From the NCBI GenBank assembly GCA_903896775.1, contig CAITZE010000165.1:1-8977 (forward strand): 8,977 bases of DNA. The letters run 5' to 3'. Every line of letters starts with the position of its first letter. Within the stretch, counting starts at the first letter, position 1. The notes beneath the pieces are model-generated. The model saw only the letters and a program-made list of their open reading frames with translations, ran no database searches and was not told the origin of the DNA. Below, in pieces: positions 1-6,579 of this stretch. Made by a program: the position numbers and the translations under genes. Origin of the DNA: an uncultured bacterium. GTDB taxonomy: Bacteria; Pseudomonadota; Alphaproteobacteria; Rhodospirillales; Rhodospirillaceae.

Positions 1-927
1 CGTGATCCAGCCCACATCGGCGGTGCACCAATAGATGTCGCCCTCGCGGTAGTCGAAAATGTATTCGTGAGTCATGGCGGCAAAGACCAAGTAGCCGCCG
101 GTGGTATGCAACACGCCTTTGGGTTTACCCGTAGAGCCCGACGTATAGAGAATGAACAGCGGGTCTTCGGCGTTCATCTCAACCGGATCGCAAAACTTCT
201 GCGCCTTCTCGGTCATGAGGTGATACCAGACGTCGCGCGGCTGGGTCATGGCGACCGGCCCGCCGGTGTGTTTGACGACAATCACGTTGCGCACGCCGGG
301 CGCGTTCTTGAGGGCTTCGTCGACGTTGGCTTTGAGCGCCACGACCTTTCCACCGCGCCGGCCTTCATCGGCCGTGATGACCACTTTAGCGCCGCAGTCA
401 TTGATACGGTCGGCGACAGAATGCGGCGAGAAGCCGCCAAAGACCACCGAATGCACCGCGCCGATGCGCGCGCAGGCCAGCATGGCGACGGCGGCCTCGA
501 TAATCATCGGCAGATAAATGCAGACGCGGTCGCCTTTGGTGACGCCGAGCGCCTTCAGCGCATTGGCAAGCCGGCAGGTCTTCTCATGAAGCTCGGCGTA
601 AGTGACGTGTTTGGATTGCTTGGGATCATCGCCTTCCCAAATGATGGCGGTTTGCGTGGCGCGATTTTTCAAATGCCGGTCTAGGCAATTGAAGCTCGCG
701 TTCAGCGTGCCGTCGAAATACCAGCGGATATGCAGATCCTTGGCATCGAAAGACACATCGCGCAGGCGCGTATAGGGCGTGATCCAGTCCAGGCGCTGAC
801 CGCTGGTACGCCAGAAGCTGAGCGGGTCTTTGGTCGAGCCTTCGACCATTTCCTTATAGCGCTGCGCGTTGACCAACGCGTTTTGAGCAAAGGCCGGCGG
901 AACATCGATCACGGTATCGTCGGACAT
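1..927 (-). CDS. acs: Acetyl-CoA synthetase (AMP-forming), N-terminal 309 residues, 3' end outside window
   Basis: This enzyme activates acetate with ATP to acetyl-AMP and then forms acetyl-CoA in the cytoplasm. I translated the frame from the ATG at 927 back to base 1 and found 309 codons with no stop or frameshift. The family's usual length is about 640-660 residues, so roughly half is visible. Residues about 15-80 match the N-terminal acetyl-CoA synthetase cap (SFWRTSGQRLDWITPY, then WYFDGTLNASFNCLDRHL). The AMP-binding domain follows, with YTSGSTGKPKG at residues 261-271, the ATP/AMP P-loop signature, and VVFGGFSP before it. The start is fixed by a good Shine-Dalgarno (935-942) that overlaps the stop of the upstream Rieske gene, 12 bp away. 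It is the last visible gene of the minus-strand run. The C-terminal domain with the acetylated regulatory lysine is not in the window. Propionyl-CoA synthetase is a less likely alternative. Confidence 0.95.
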   Translation of the reverse strand, partial: MSDDTVIDVPPAFAQNALVNAQRYKEMVEGSTKDPLSFWRTSGQRLDWITPYTRLRDVSFDAKDLHIRWYFDGTLNASFNCLDRHLKNRATQTAIIWEGDDPKQSKHVTYAELHEKTCRLANALKALGVTKGDRVCIYLPMIIEAAVAMLACARIGAVHSVVFGGFSPHSVADRINDCGAKVVITADEGRRGGKVVALKANVDEALKNAPGVRNVIVVKHTGGPVAMTQPRDVWYHLMTEKAQKFCDPVEMNAEDPLFILYTSGSTGKPKGVLHTTGGYLVFAAMTHEYIFDYREGDIYWCTADVGWIT

Positions 928-934
928 GGCTTTG

Positions 935-942
935 CTTCCTTA
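935..942 (-). promoter_or_regulatory. Ribosome binding site of acs
   Basis: Read on the minus strand the sequence is TAAGGAAG. The AAGGA core (937-941) sits 9 nt before the ATG at 927, and the leading TAA is the stop codon of the Rieske gene. The overlap suggests translational coupling between the two genes and decides the acs start. Confidence 0.7.
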
Positions 943-1278
943 GATTTCAGCAGCGACGATTGTGTCGCCATCCACGCTTACGGGAAAGGGTGTCAGGCTT
1001 TGGCCTTTGCATGGTCCACGGATGCACTTGCCGGTCGCCACATCGAAATGCGCGCCGTGATTGGCGCAGAATAAATAAGTGCCGCTCATATCGAGGAAAG
1101 CATCTTCGCGCCAATTCAGCGGCAATCGCGCATGGGGGCAAGAATTCATATAGCCCAATACATGCGGCCCGTATTGCACGACAAAAACCGGGACACGTGC
1201 GCCGTCTCTCTCCAGCACAATTTCCTTGGCGCCGGTGGTGTCAAGATCCTGGAGGCGACAAAGGATCTGCCCAGTCAT
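940..1278 (-). CDS. Small Rieske-type [2Fe-2S] ferredoxin-like protein (112 aa)
   Basis: This is a soluble single-domain Rieske protein of the kind that passes electrons to oxygenases or unknown partners; its own partner is not visible. The cluster ligands are clear: C47-P-H49 and C71-A-N-H74, giving C-x-H-x21-C-x2-H. The second box continues as HGAHFDVATGKCIRGPC, the usual HGxxFDxxTGxxxxGP of stand-alone Rieske domains. The spacing between boxes (21) is longer than the 15-17 of classical Rieske ferredoxins. There is no signal peptide or membrane segment. The frame is open upstream to an ATG at 1395, but that would add 39 Arg-rich residues that are only an overlap with the YciI gene. I chose the ATG at 1278, 4 nt after the YciI stop, which gives a normal domain start (MTGQILCRLQDL). 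It lies directly before acs in the same run. Confidence 0.88.
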   Translation of the reverse strand: MTGQILCRLQDLDTTGAKEIVLERDGARVPVFVVQYGPHVLGYMNSCPHARLPLNWREDAFLDMSGTYLFCANHGAHFDVATGKCIRGPCKGQSLTPFPVSVDGDTIVAAEI

Positions 1279-1282
1279 GGCA

Positions 1283-1567
1283 TCACGCCGCCGGGAAGAC
1301 CTTACGCGTCGGCATGACGGTAACAGCGGCGAACAGGTCCGCCTGCGTGTAGGGATCGGCTTTCTGAAAAGTGCGCGCGGCCTCGAGGTTCTCAAAATCC
1401 GCGACGACCAGCGAACCTAAGGGTGTCTGCCCGTCGTCGGACAGCAGCGGCCCGGCATAAGCGATTTTATCTTTATTCTTCTCAAGCCATTCGAGGTGAA
1501 CGGGGCGCGTTTTCATACGCAGGTCCACATGGTCGGGCTTGTCGTGGCAGATGAAGGCGATGAGCAT
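1283..1567 (-). CDS. YciI-family protein (94 aa)
   Basis: This is a small ferredoxin-like alpha/beta fold protein of the YciI family (dimeric alpha-beta barrel), whose cellular function is not settled. Visible family traits are the N-terminal strand LIAFICHDKP, R21 and the conserved H24 in RPVHLEWL, the GP pair at 39-40 followed by a GQTPLGS turn, and the DPY motif starting at D71. The length is typical. The neighbouring Rieske gene begins 4 nt after its stop, and the guanylyltransferase gene ends 19 nt before its start. A YciI gene downstream of gpsA is a recurrent arrangement in alphaproteobacteria (from memory); here a sugar-nucleotide gene has come between them. The ribosome binding site is weak (a GGGA about 8 nt upstream). 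Confidence 0.85.
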   Translation of the reverse strand: MLIAFICHDKPDHVDLRMKTRPVHLEWLEKNKDKIAYAGPLLSDDGQTPLGSLVVADFENLEAARTFQKADPYTQADLFAAVTVMPTRKVFPAA

Positions 1568-1586
1568 TTGAGGATTCCCGTATTGA

Positions 1587-3248
1587 CTAGCGCCGTTTAC
1601 GCGGCGACTTCGGCGGCGGCTTCTTAGGTGAAGGTTTCTTCGCGCCGCGGGCGTTCACTTTGGTCTTCGGCCGCGCCACACGGCGCAACGCACGGCGGCG
1701 GCGTACAGCGGCAGGGTCGGCCTTGCGGCGGATTTTGCGGGCTGACTTCTTGACCACAACCTTTTTTGTTTTAGACGCGGACTTCGCCTTTGGCACAGGG
1801 CGGACGTTGGGATGCGCACCTTCGCGGCCATAATCGTCGGCGATACGCACGATATCGTCCTCACCAACATATTCGCCCGACTGCACTTCGATCATGTGCA
1901 ACTCGACATGACCGGGATTGGCGAGGCGGTGGACCGTGCCCGCGGCAATATAGGTGGATTCATTTTCGTGCAGCGTGAATTCGCTTTCACCGCGCGTCAC
2001 CAACGCGGTGCCGGTGACGACAACCCAATGCTCGCTGCGGTGCCAATGTTTTTGTAACGACAGCTTCGCGCCCGGCTTCACGCACAAGCGCTTCACCTTG
2101 AAGCGATGACCTTCGTCCATGGTCTGAAACCAACCCCAAGGCCTGTGCGTGCGCGCTTGTGCTGTGGCTTCACTGCGGCCTTGTGCTTTCAAGCGTTCGA
2201 CGACCTGTTTGACCTGTTGGTCATGCGCTTTATCGGCCACGAGCACAGCATCGGCAGTCACGACGATGACAGCGTTTTTGATACCGATGACGGCCGTCAG
2301 CTGGCGGTCGGTGCGCACATAGGTGTTTTGGGTGTCGATGGCGAGCACATCGCCGAGCATTGTATTACCCGCGGTATCTTGCGCTGCTTCGGCATGAAGC
2401 GCGCTCCAAGACCCGACATCGGACCAGCCCATATCGACCGGCACCACTGCGGCTTTATCGGTATGCTCCATAACGCCGTAGTCGATGGATTGGGCCGGCA
2501 CCTTTGCAAAAGCCGCGGCATCGAGGCGGAAGAAGAACAAATCGTTCTGGCCTTCGTTGAGCGCCGCGCGGCAGGCAGGCTCGATCAAGGGCTCGCTGCG
2601 CGCGAGCTCGCTGAGATAAAGCCCGACCGGCCACAAAAAGATGCCGCCGTTCCAGTAATAACCGCCGGCTTTGAGGAACTCTGCTGCTTTCGCCGCGTCG
2701 GGCTTTTCGACAAAACGCTCGACGGTGTGAGCGGACGCAGAAAGTGCGACACCTTGTTTGATGTAGCCATACGCCGTGGCCGGCGAGGTGGGCTGAATGC
2801 CGAACGTCACCAGATGCCCGCTTTGGGCCACCGGCGCTGCCTTCACGACGGCAGCACGAAAAGCGTCGGGGTCGCGCACCAAATGATCCGATGGCATCAC
2901 CAACATCAAGGCATCGGGTTCTTTATCCAGCAACAACGCGGCAACGCAGGCCGCCGGTGCGGTATTGCGCCCTTGCGGTTCGATGACGATAGCTTTGGGT
3001 TCGATGCCGACCGCGCGAAGTTGTTCGGCAACCACAAAACGATGCGCATCGTTGCAAACAACAATCGGTGCCTGGATTTCCAAGTTACCGTCGACGTTGC
3101 CCAGGCGCGCACCGGTTTCTTGCAGGAGACTGCGTTCCGACGTCAGCGGTTGAAGCTGTTTAGGAAACTCTTCGCGCGACAAGGGCCAGAGCCGCGAGCC
3201 GCTGCCGCCGGATAAAATGACCGGGTAAAGGCGGACAGTCTTACTCAC
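1587..3248 (-). CDS. Mannose-1-phosphate guanylyltransferase / mannose-6-phosphate isomerase with basic C-terminal tail (553 aa)
   Basis: This is a type II bifunctional enzyme (AlgA/ManC/XanB family). It isomerises fructose-6-P to mannose-6-P and converts mannose-1-P plus GTP to GDP-mannose for surface polysaccharide. The N-terminal nucleotidyltransferase carries GGSGSRLWPLSREEFPKQ (14-31, with a conserved K30), PSDH (119-122), FVEKP (179-183) and YYWNGGIFLW (197-206). The C-terminal cupin isomerase has the metal-binding signature QKHWHRSEHWVVVTGTA (399-415). Family members are about 470-480 residues and end near VGEDDIVRIADDYGR (461-475). This protein adds about 75 residues with 32 Lys/Arg among the last 73 and one acidic residue. 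The start is GTG at 3248: the ATG two bases earlier is followed at once by TGA, and AGGAGA lies 5 nt upstream. It sits 43 bp after gpsA in the run. ManC and AlgA cannot be told apart here. Confidence 0.93.
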   Translation of the reverse strand: MSKTVRLYPVILSGGSGSRLWPLSREEFPKQLQPLTSERSLLQETGARLGNVDGNLEIQAPIVVCNDAHRFVVAEQLRAVGIEPKAIVIEPQGRNTAPAACVAALLLDKEPDALMLVMPSDHLVRDPDAFRAAVVKAAPVAQSGHLVTFGIQPTSPATAYGYIKQGVALSASAHTVERFVEKPDAAKAAEFLKAGGYYWNGGIFLWPVGLYLSELARSEPLIEPACRAALNEGQNDLFFFRLDAAAFAKVPAQSIDYGVMEHTDKAAVVPVDMGWSDVGSWSALHAEAAQDTAGNTMLGDVLAIDTQNTYVRTDRQLTAVIGIKNAVIVVTADAVLVADKAHDQQVKQVVERLKAQGRSEATAQARTHRPWGWFQTMDEGHRFKVKRLCVKPGAKLSLQKHWHRSEHWVVVTGTALVTRGESEFTLHENESTYIAAGTVHRLANPGHVELHMIEVQSGEYVGEDDIVRIADDYGREGAHPNVRPVPKAKSASKTKKVVVKKSARKIRRKADPAAVRRRRALRRVARPKTKVNARGAKKPSPKKPPPKSPRKRR

Positions 3249-3253
3249 ATCGA

Positions 3254-3259
3254 TCTCCT
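3254..3259 (-). promoter_or_regulatory. Ribosome binding site selecting a GTG start
   Basis: AGGAGA on the minus strand lies 5 nt before the GTG at 3248. The nearby ATG (3250) overlaps as ATGTGA and would stop at once, so the GTG must be the start codon of the guanylyltransferase. Confidence 0.75.
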
Positions 3260-3291
3260 GGCAGGGTTAGTGCGCGCGGGTGAATGTAACA

Positions 3292-4302
3292 CTACTTGCG
3301 CTTTACGGCCGCGTCGACTTCGTCACGTAAAGGCCGCTCCAGCAATCCGCGCAGCATATCGTCAATAGACGCGCCGTGATTGAGTACACGGTCGATGGCG
3401 CCGCAAATCGGCATGTCGATCTTAAGCTTGGCGGCCAGGGTCACAACGGCCTCAGCGGTGGTCACACCCTCCGTCACAGAGCGCCGCGCGCCCAAAACGT
3501 CTTCCAGTGTCTGGCCCTTACCCAGGGCGACACCGAGGGAATAGTTTCGCGATTGTAGGGAGGTTGCAGTCAGCACCAAATCACCAAGACCCGAAAGGCC
3601 CATGAGGGTTTCGGGCTTGCCGCCGCGCGCCAACGCCAGTCGGACGATCTCGGCCAAGCCGCGGGTGAGAAGGGCCGCGCGCGCATTGGCGCCAAGGCCT
3701 TTACCGTCAGCCATGCCACAGCCAATGGCCAGCACGTTCTTTACCGCGCCACCCACTTCGGCGCCGATCACGTCTTCCGATAGATAAGGCCGGAAGGTGG
3801 GCGAGCTAATCGCCTCGGCCACTTTGCGGCCAAGGGCTTGATCTGCCGCGCCCAAAGTAATGGCCGTGGGCAAACCCAATGCCACTTCACGGGCAAAGGT
3901 GGGCCCTGACAGCACCATCATGGCGGCATGAGGCAGTGTTTCAGCCACCACATCCGTCATTAGCGCCGACGTGCCGCGCTCGATGCCTTTGGCGCAGATC
4001 ACGACCGGAGTACCCGGCTTTATATGGGCGCTGAGCGTTGCGCACATTCCGCGCAGATGCTGGGCGGGCGCAACCAGTAATATAATGCCGGCTTTAGCGA
4101 CCTCGATCATGTCGGCAGTCGCGGCGATGCCTGGGTCTAACGGGACATCGGGAAGATAAAGCGGATTGCGGTTTTGGCCGTTAATAGCGGCGACAACCTC
4201 GGGCTCTAGAGCCCAAAGTGTTACATCGCGTCCGGCACGGCGCGCGACGACGGCCAAGGCCGTCCCCCAAGCTCCGCCGCCAATGACTCCTATATGCCGC
4301 AT
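3292..4302 (-). CDS. gpsA: NAD(P)H-dependent glycerol-3-phosphate dehydrogenase (336 aa)
   Basis: This cytoplasmic enzyme reduces dihydroxyacetone phosphate to sn-glycerol-3-phosphate, the backbone of phospholipids. The N-terminal Rossmann domain has GGGAWGTALA (8-17). Further family motifs are CAKGIE (103-108), LSGPTFAREVALGLPTA (131-147), and the region AVKNVLAIGCGMADGKGLG with K188 at the expected catalytic lysine. NARAALLTRGLAEI (206-219) and GLSGLGDLVLTATS (235-248), followed by SRN (251-253), match the C-terminal helical domain. The length is normal. The ATG at 4302 begins right at the first strand of the Rossmann fold; its ribosome binding site is poor. It is the first gene of the minus-strand run and is divergent from the epimerase gene across 126 bp. 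In many relatives it directly follows tsaD; here the epimerase gene separates the two. Confidence 0.97.
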   Translation of the reverse strand: MRHIGVIGGGAWGTALAVVARRAGRDVTLWALEPEVVAAINGQNRNPLYLPDVPLDPGIAATADMIEVAKAGIILLVAPAQHLRGMCATLSAHIKPGTPVVICAKGIERGTSALMTDVVAETLPHAAMMVLSGPTFAREVALGLPTAITLGAADQALGRKVAEAISSPTFRPYLSEDVIGAEVGGAVKNVLAIGCGMADGKGLGANARAALLTRGLAEIVRLALARGGKPETLMGLSGLGDLVLTATSLQSRNYSLGVALGKGQTLEDVLGARRSVTEGVTTAEAVVTLAAKLKIDMPICGAIDRVLNHGASIDDMLRGLLERPLRDEVDAAVKRK

Positions 4303-4428
4303 GATCGCCCGGTGCCCCTTCCGAAATCAGCCTCGCTGTATTGGCATGGGTTAAGACAGACTGTCGAGGGGGGCCTTCAGCCGCGAACGGCGTTGCGCTC
4401 CCCAACACATTCAGCCTAGATCAGTGCC
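4303..4428. promoter_or_regulatory. Divergent intergenic region between gpsA and the epimerase gene
   Basis: This 126-bp stretch must hold the promoters for the leftward gpsA run and the rightward epimerase gene. It contains the perfect inverted repeat GACAG-A-CTGTC (4355-4365) near its middle, next to a run of six G (4368-4373). I see no convincing -35/-10 pair on either strand: a TTGGCA at 4341-4346 lacks a matching -10 at normal spacing. Neither flanking start has a strong Shine-Dalgarno. Confidence 0.4.
4355..4365. repeat. Short perfect inverted repeat GACAG-A-CTGTC
   Basis: Two 5-bp arms flank one central base, midway between the divergent gpsA and epimerase genes. The position and symmetry fit a small dimeric-regulator operator, but a repeat this short can occur by chance. 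Seen directly; function inferred. Confidence 0.3.
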
Positions 4429-5439
4429 ATGACCATCTTGCTGACTGGAGCTGCCGGCTTTATTGGATCGCACGTCGCCCATCGTCTTCTCGATGAAGGC
4501 CGGCGCGTGGTCGCCGTAGACAACTTCACACCTTATTACGATGTGAAACTGAAGGAAGCGCGTTGGGCGCGGCTAGAGGCACGCGAGGGTTTTTCCGGCC
4601 ACCGGCTGAACTTAACCGACAAAGCCGGACTGCTGGCGCTGTGCGACAAGACCGAGCCACGCAAGATCGTGCATCTCGCAGCGCAAGCGGGTGTGCGCTA
4701 TGGCATCGACAATCCTCAGGCTTATGTGGATTCCAATCTCACCGGCTTCATGAATGTGTTGGAAGCCGCCCGCGCGCTATCGGTAGAACATCTGGTCTTC
4801 GCGTCCACTAGCTCGGTTTACGGCGCCGACCGCGCCATGCCTTTCAGTGAGCAACAAGGCGTCGCGCATCCCGTCAGCTTGTATGCAGCAACCAAACGAT
4901 GCAACGAGATCCTCGCACACTCTTACGCCCATATTTTCAAAATTCCGGCGACGGGCTTGCGGTTCTTCACCGTCTACGGACCGTGGGGACGCCCCGACAT
5001 GGCGCCACAAAAGTTCGCCGCGCGCATTTTCGCGGGCGATCCCGTCGACGTCTATAACGACGGCAAAATGATGCGCGACTTCACTTTCGTTGAAGACATT
5101 GTTGAAGGCGTGATGCGCGTTGCCGATCATATTCCAGTTGCCGACGAAACTTGGGATGCCATGTCGCCCACACCCGACAGCAGCGGTGTCGCGCCTTTTC
5201 GCATCTACAATATCGGTCGCGGCGCGCCCGTGGATTTGATGGACTTCATCGCCATACTGGAAAAGCACATCGGAAAAACGGCGGTACGCAATTACATGCC
5301 GATTCAAGCAGGCGACGTGGAAAATACGTGGTGTGATGTAACGGCTTTGCAAAGCGCCGTAGGCTATCAGCCGAAAGTTTCGCTGGATGAAGGCTTGGCG
5401 AAAACCGTCGCCTGGTTTCGCGAATATTATAAAGCCTAG
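4429..5439 (+). CDS. UDP-glucuronate 4-epimerase-like NAD-dependent sugar epimerase (336 aa)
   Basis: This is an extended short-chain dehydrogenase/reductase that, by resemblance to the LpsL/Cap1J group, interconverts UDP-glucuronate and UDP-galacturonate for lipopolysaccharide or capsule. The NAD-binding loop TGAAGFIG is at residues 6-13, with D31 ending the second strand (VVAVDNFTPYYD, the NxYYD pattern of this subgroup). The catalytic set is present: S128/S129 in STSSVYG and Y152-x3-K156 in SLYAATK. FFTVYGPWGRPDMAPQKF (179-196) and RDFTFVEDIVEGV (216-228) are characteristic of UDP-glucuronate epimerases. The length is normal. The start is the ATG at 4429, immediately before the Rossmann strand; no clear Shine-Dalgarno precedes it. 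It is transcribed opposite to both neighbours, and its stop overlaps the stop of tsaD. Other UDP-hexose epimerases or dehydratases are possible alternatives. Confidence 0.93.
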   Translation: MTILLTGAAGFIGSHVAHRLLDEGRRVVAVDNFTPYYDVKLKEARWARLEAREGFSGHRLNLTDKAGLLALCDKTEPRKIVHLAAQAGVRYGIDNPQAYVDSNLTGFMNVLEAARALSVEHLVFASTSSVYGADRAMPFSEQQGVAHPVSLYAATKRCNEILAHSYAHIFKIPATGLRFFTVYGPWGRPDMAPQKFAARIFAGDPVDVYNDGKMMRDFTFVEDIVEGVMRVADHIPVADETWDAMSPTPDSSGVAPFRIYNIGRGAPVDLMDFIAILEKHIGKTAVRNYMPIQAGDVENTWCDVTALQSAVGYQPKVSLDEGLAKTVAWFREYYKA

Positions 5440-5444
5440 GCTTT
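5431..5444. repeat. 14-bp perfect palindrome shared by two convergent stop codons
   Basis: AAAGCCTAGGCTTT equals its own reverse complement. It encodes Lys-Ala-stop at the end of the epimerase on the plus strand and Lys-Ala-stop at the end of TsaD on the minus strand; the two TAG codons overlap in the central CTAG. It has no loop, so it is not a typical intrinsic terminator, and no U-tract follows on either side. Confidence 0.85.
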
Positions 5445-6494
5445 CACGCCGGCGCCCGTTGCCTTAGGCGCTGTCGGATCAAGCGGCCAACGTGGGCGGG
5501 CTTTGAAATCGAGCCCATCTATAAGCCCCAACTTCAAGCGTTCAACGCCGGCCCAGGCAATCATGACGGCGTTGTCGGTGCATAAAGCTGGCGGGGGTGC
5601 TGCAAAAGATAGGCCCGCTTTGCCGGCGGTTTTCATCAGCATCGCGCGCAATTCCGTATTCGCGGCAACGCCGCCCGAGACGACGAGGGCTTTACCGTCG
5701 GGATAGTCCTTACGGAAAATTTCCACGGCGCGCGTGACACGATCGGCAATCGATTCAACGACTGCCGCTTGGAATGATGCGGCAAGATCTGCGAGATCTT
5801 TTTCCGAGAACGCGCCGGCAGGCAAAGCTTCGGCTGCCAGGCGCACGGCAGTTTTCAAACCGGAGAATGAAAAGTCGCAACCGGGTTTGCCCTTGAGCGG
5901 GCGCGGGAATGCAAATCGCGTTTTGTCGCCGGCTTCGGCGGCGCGCGCGATGGCCGGACCGCCAGGATAACCAAGGCCCAGCATCTTGGCGACTTTGTCG
6001 AAAGCTTCTCCCGCAGCATCGTCGACGGTGGTGCCAAGGCGGCGATAGCGTCCTACGCCTTCCACAGCCAACAGCTGACAATGCCCGCCGGATACCAACA
6101 GCAAAAGATACGGAAACGCAACGTGATCGGTGAACCGCGCCGTAAGTGCATGACCCTCGAGATGATTGATCGCAAGCAACGGGAGGTGATGAACTGCGGA
6201 AATGGCTTTGGCGGTCATAAGACCCACGAGAACGCCGCCGATCAGCCCCGGTCCTGCCGTCGCAGCGATACCCGAAAGATCGGCGTATCTAAGCCCGGCG
6301 TCATCCATGGCTTTGGTTACAAGCCGATCCACATGAGCAAGGTGCGCACGCGCGGCGATTTCGGGCACGATGCCGCCGTAAGGCACATGCTCCGCAATTT
6401 GGCTGAGGATGGCTTGACCCAGCACCCGGCCTTCGCCGTCGACCACGGCGGCGGCGGTTTCATCGCAACTGGTTTCAATGCCCAGAACGATCAT
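5436..6494 (-). CDS. tsaD: tRNA N6-adenosine threonylcarbamoyltransferase TsaD (352 aa)
   Basis: This is an ASKHA-fold enzyme that transfers the threonylcarbamoyl group to A37 of ANN-decoding tRNAs, working with TsaB, TsaE and TsaC. The first motif GIETSCDETAAAVV (5-18) is diagnostic of the family. The metal ligands H111 and H115 lie in NHLEGH, and D307 lies in CTDNAVMIA. VSGGHCQL (134-141), FSFSGLKTAV (208-217) and VSGGVAANTELR (272-283) are also present. The frame stays open upstream to an ATG at 6581, which would add 29 residues (MDVLSGLPSVCVSS...) unlike any TsaD start. I chose the ATG at 6494 because the family begins within a few residues of the first strand. No strong Shine-Dalgarno precedes it. 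It is divergent from the hemD fusion and convergent with the epimerase gene. Confidence 0.97.
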   Translation of the reverse strand: MIVLGIETSCDETAAAVVDGEGRVLGQAILSQIAEHVPYGGIVPEIAARAHLAHVDRLVTKAMDDAGLRYADLSGIAATAGPGLIGGVLVGLMTAKAISAVHHLPLLAINHLEGHALTARFTDHVAFPYLLLLVSGGHCQLLAVEGVGRYRRLGTTVDDAAGEAFDKVAKMLGLGYPGGPAIARAAEAGDKTRFAFPRPLKGKPGCDFSFSGLKTAVRLAAEALPAGAFSEKDLADLAASFQAAVVESIADRVTRAVEIFRKDYPDGKALVVSGGVAANTELRAMLMKTAGKAGLSFAAPPPALCTDNAVMIAWAGVERLKLGLIDGLDFKARPRWPLDPTAPKATGAGVKA

Positions 6495-6579
6495 GAGAAA
6501 ATGGTTGCCCTTTTCACCATAGAAGGCAGCCTCTACAACACTTGAGACACAGACGCTAGGGAGACCCGATAAAACGTCC
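6495..6579. promoter_or_regulatory. Divergent intergenic region between tsaD and the hemD fusion gene
   Basis: This 85-bp stretch must drive tsaD leftward and the hemD fusion rightward. A GGGAGA (6559-6564) precedes the hemD ATG by 15 nt, which is far for a ribosome binding site. A TTGAGA at 6542-6547 with GATAAA at 6568-6573 has 20-bp spacing and ends too close to the start codon to be convincing. No clear promoter can be named. Confidence 0.3.

Noticed and set aside
67..684. Plus-strand open frame of 205 codons
   Set aside because: It is the antisense of acs, whose minus-strand frame has an unbroken translation and the AMP-binding signature.
1279..1395. Longer N-terminus for the Rieske protein (start at 1395)
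   Set aside because: The 39 extra residues are Arg-rich out-of-frame reading of the YciI gene; the start at 1278 follows the YciI stop by 4 nt and begins the domain normally.
2106..3215. Plus-strand open frame of 369 codons
   Set aside because: It lies wholly opposite the guanylyltransferase, which has clear catalytic motifs on the minus strand; this one shows none.
4777..5352. Minus-strand open frame of 191 codons
   Set aside because: It lies inside the epimerase gene, which has all catalytic residues on the plus strand; no independent support.
5431..5444. Intrinsic terminator at the convergent junction
   Set aside because: The palindrome has no loop, the stem is AT-ended, and no T-run follows on either strand.
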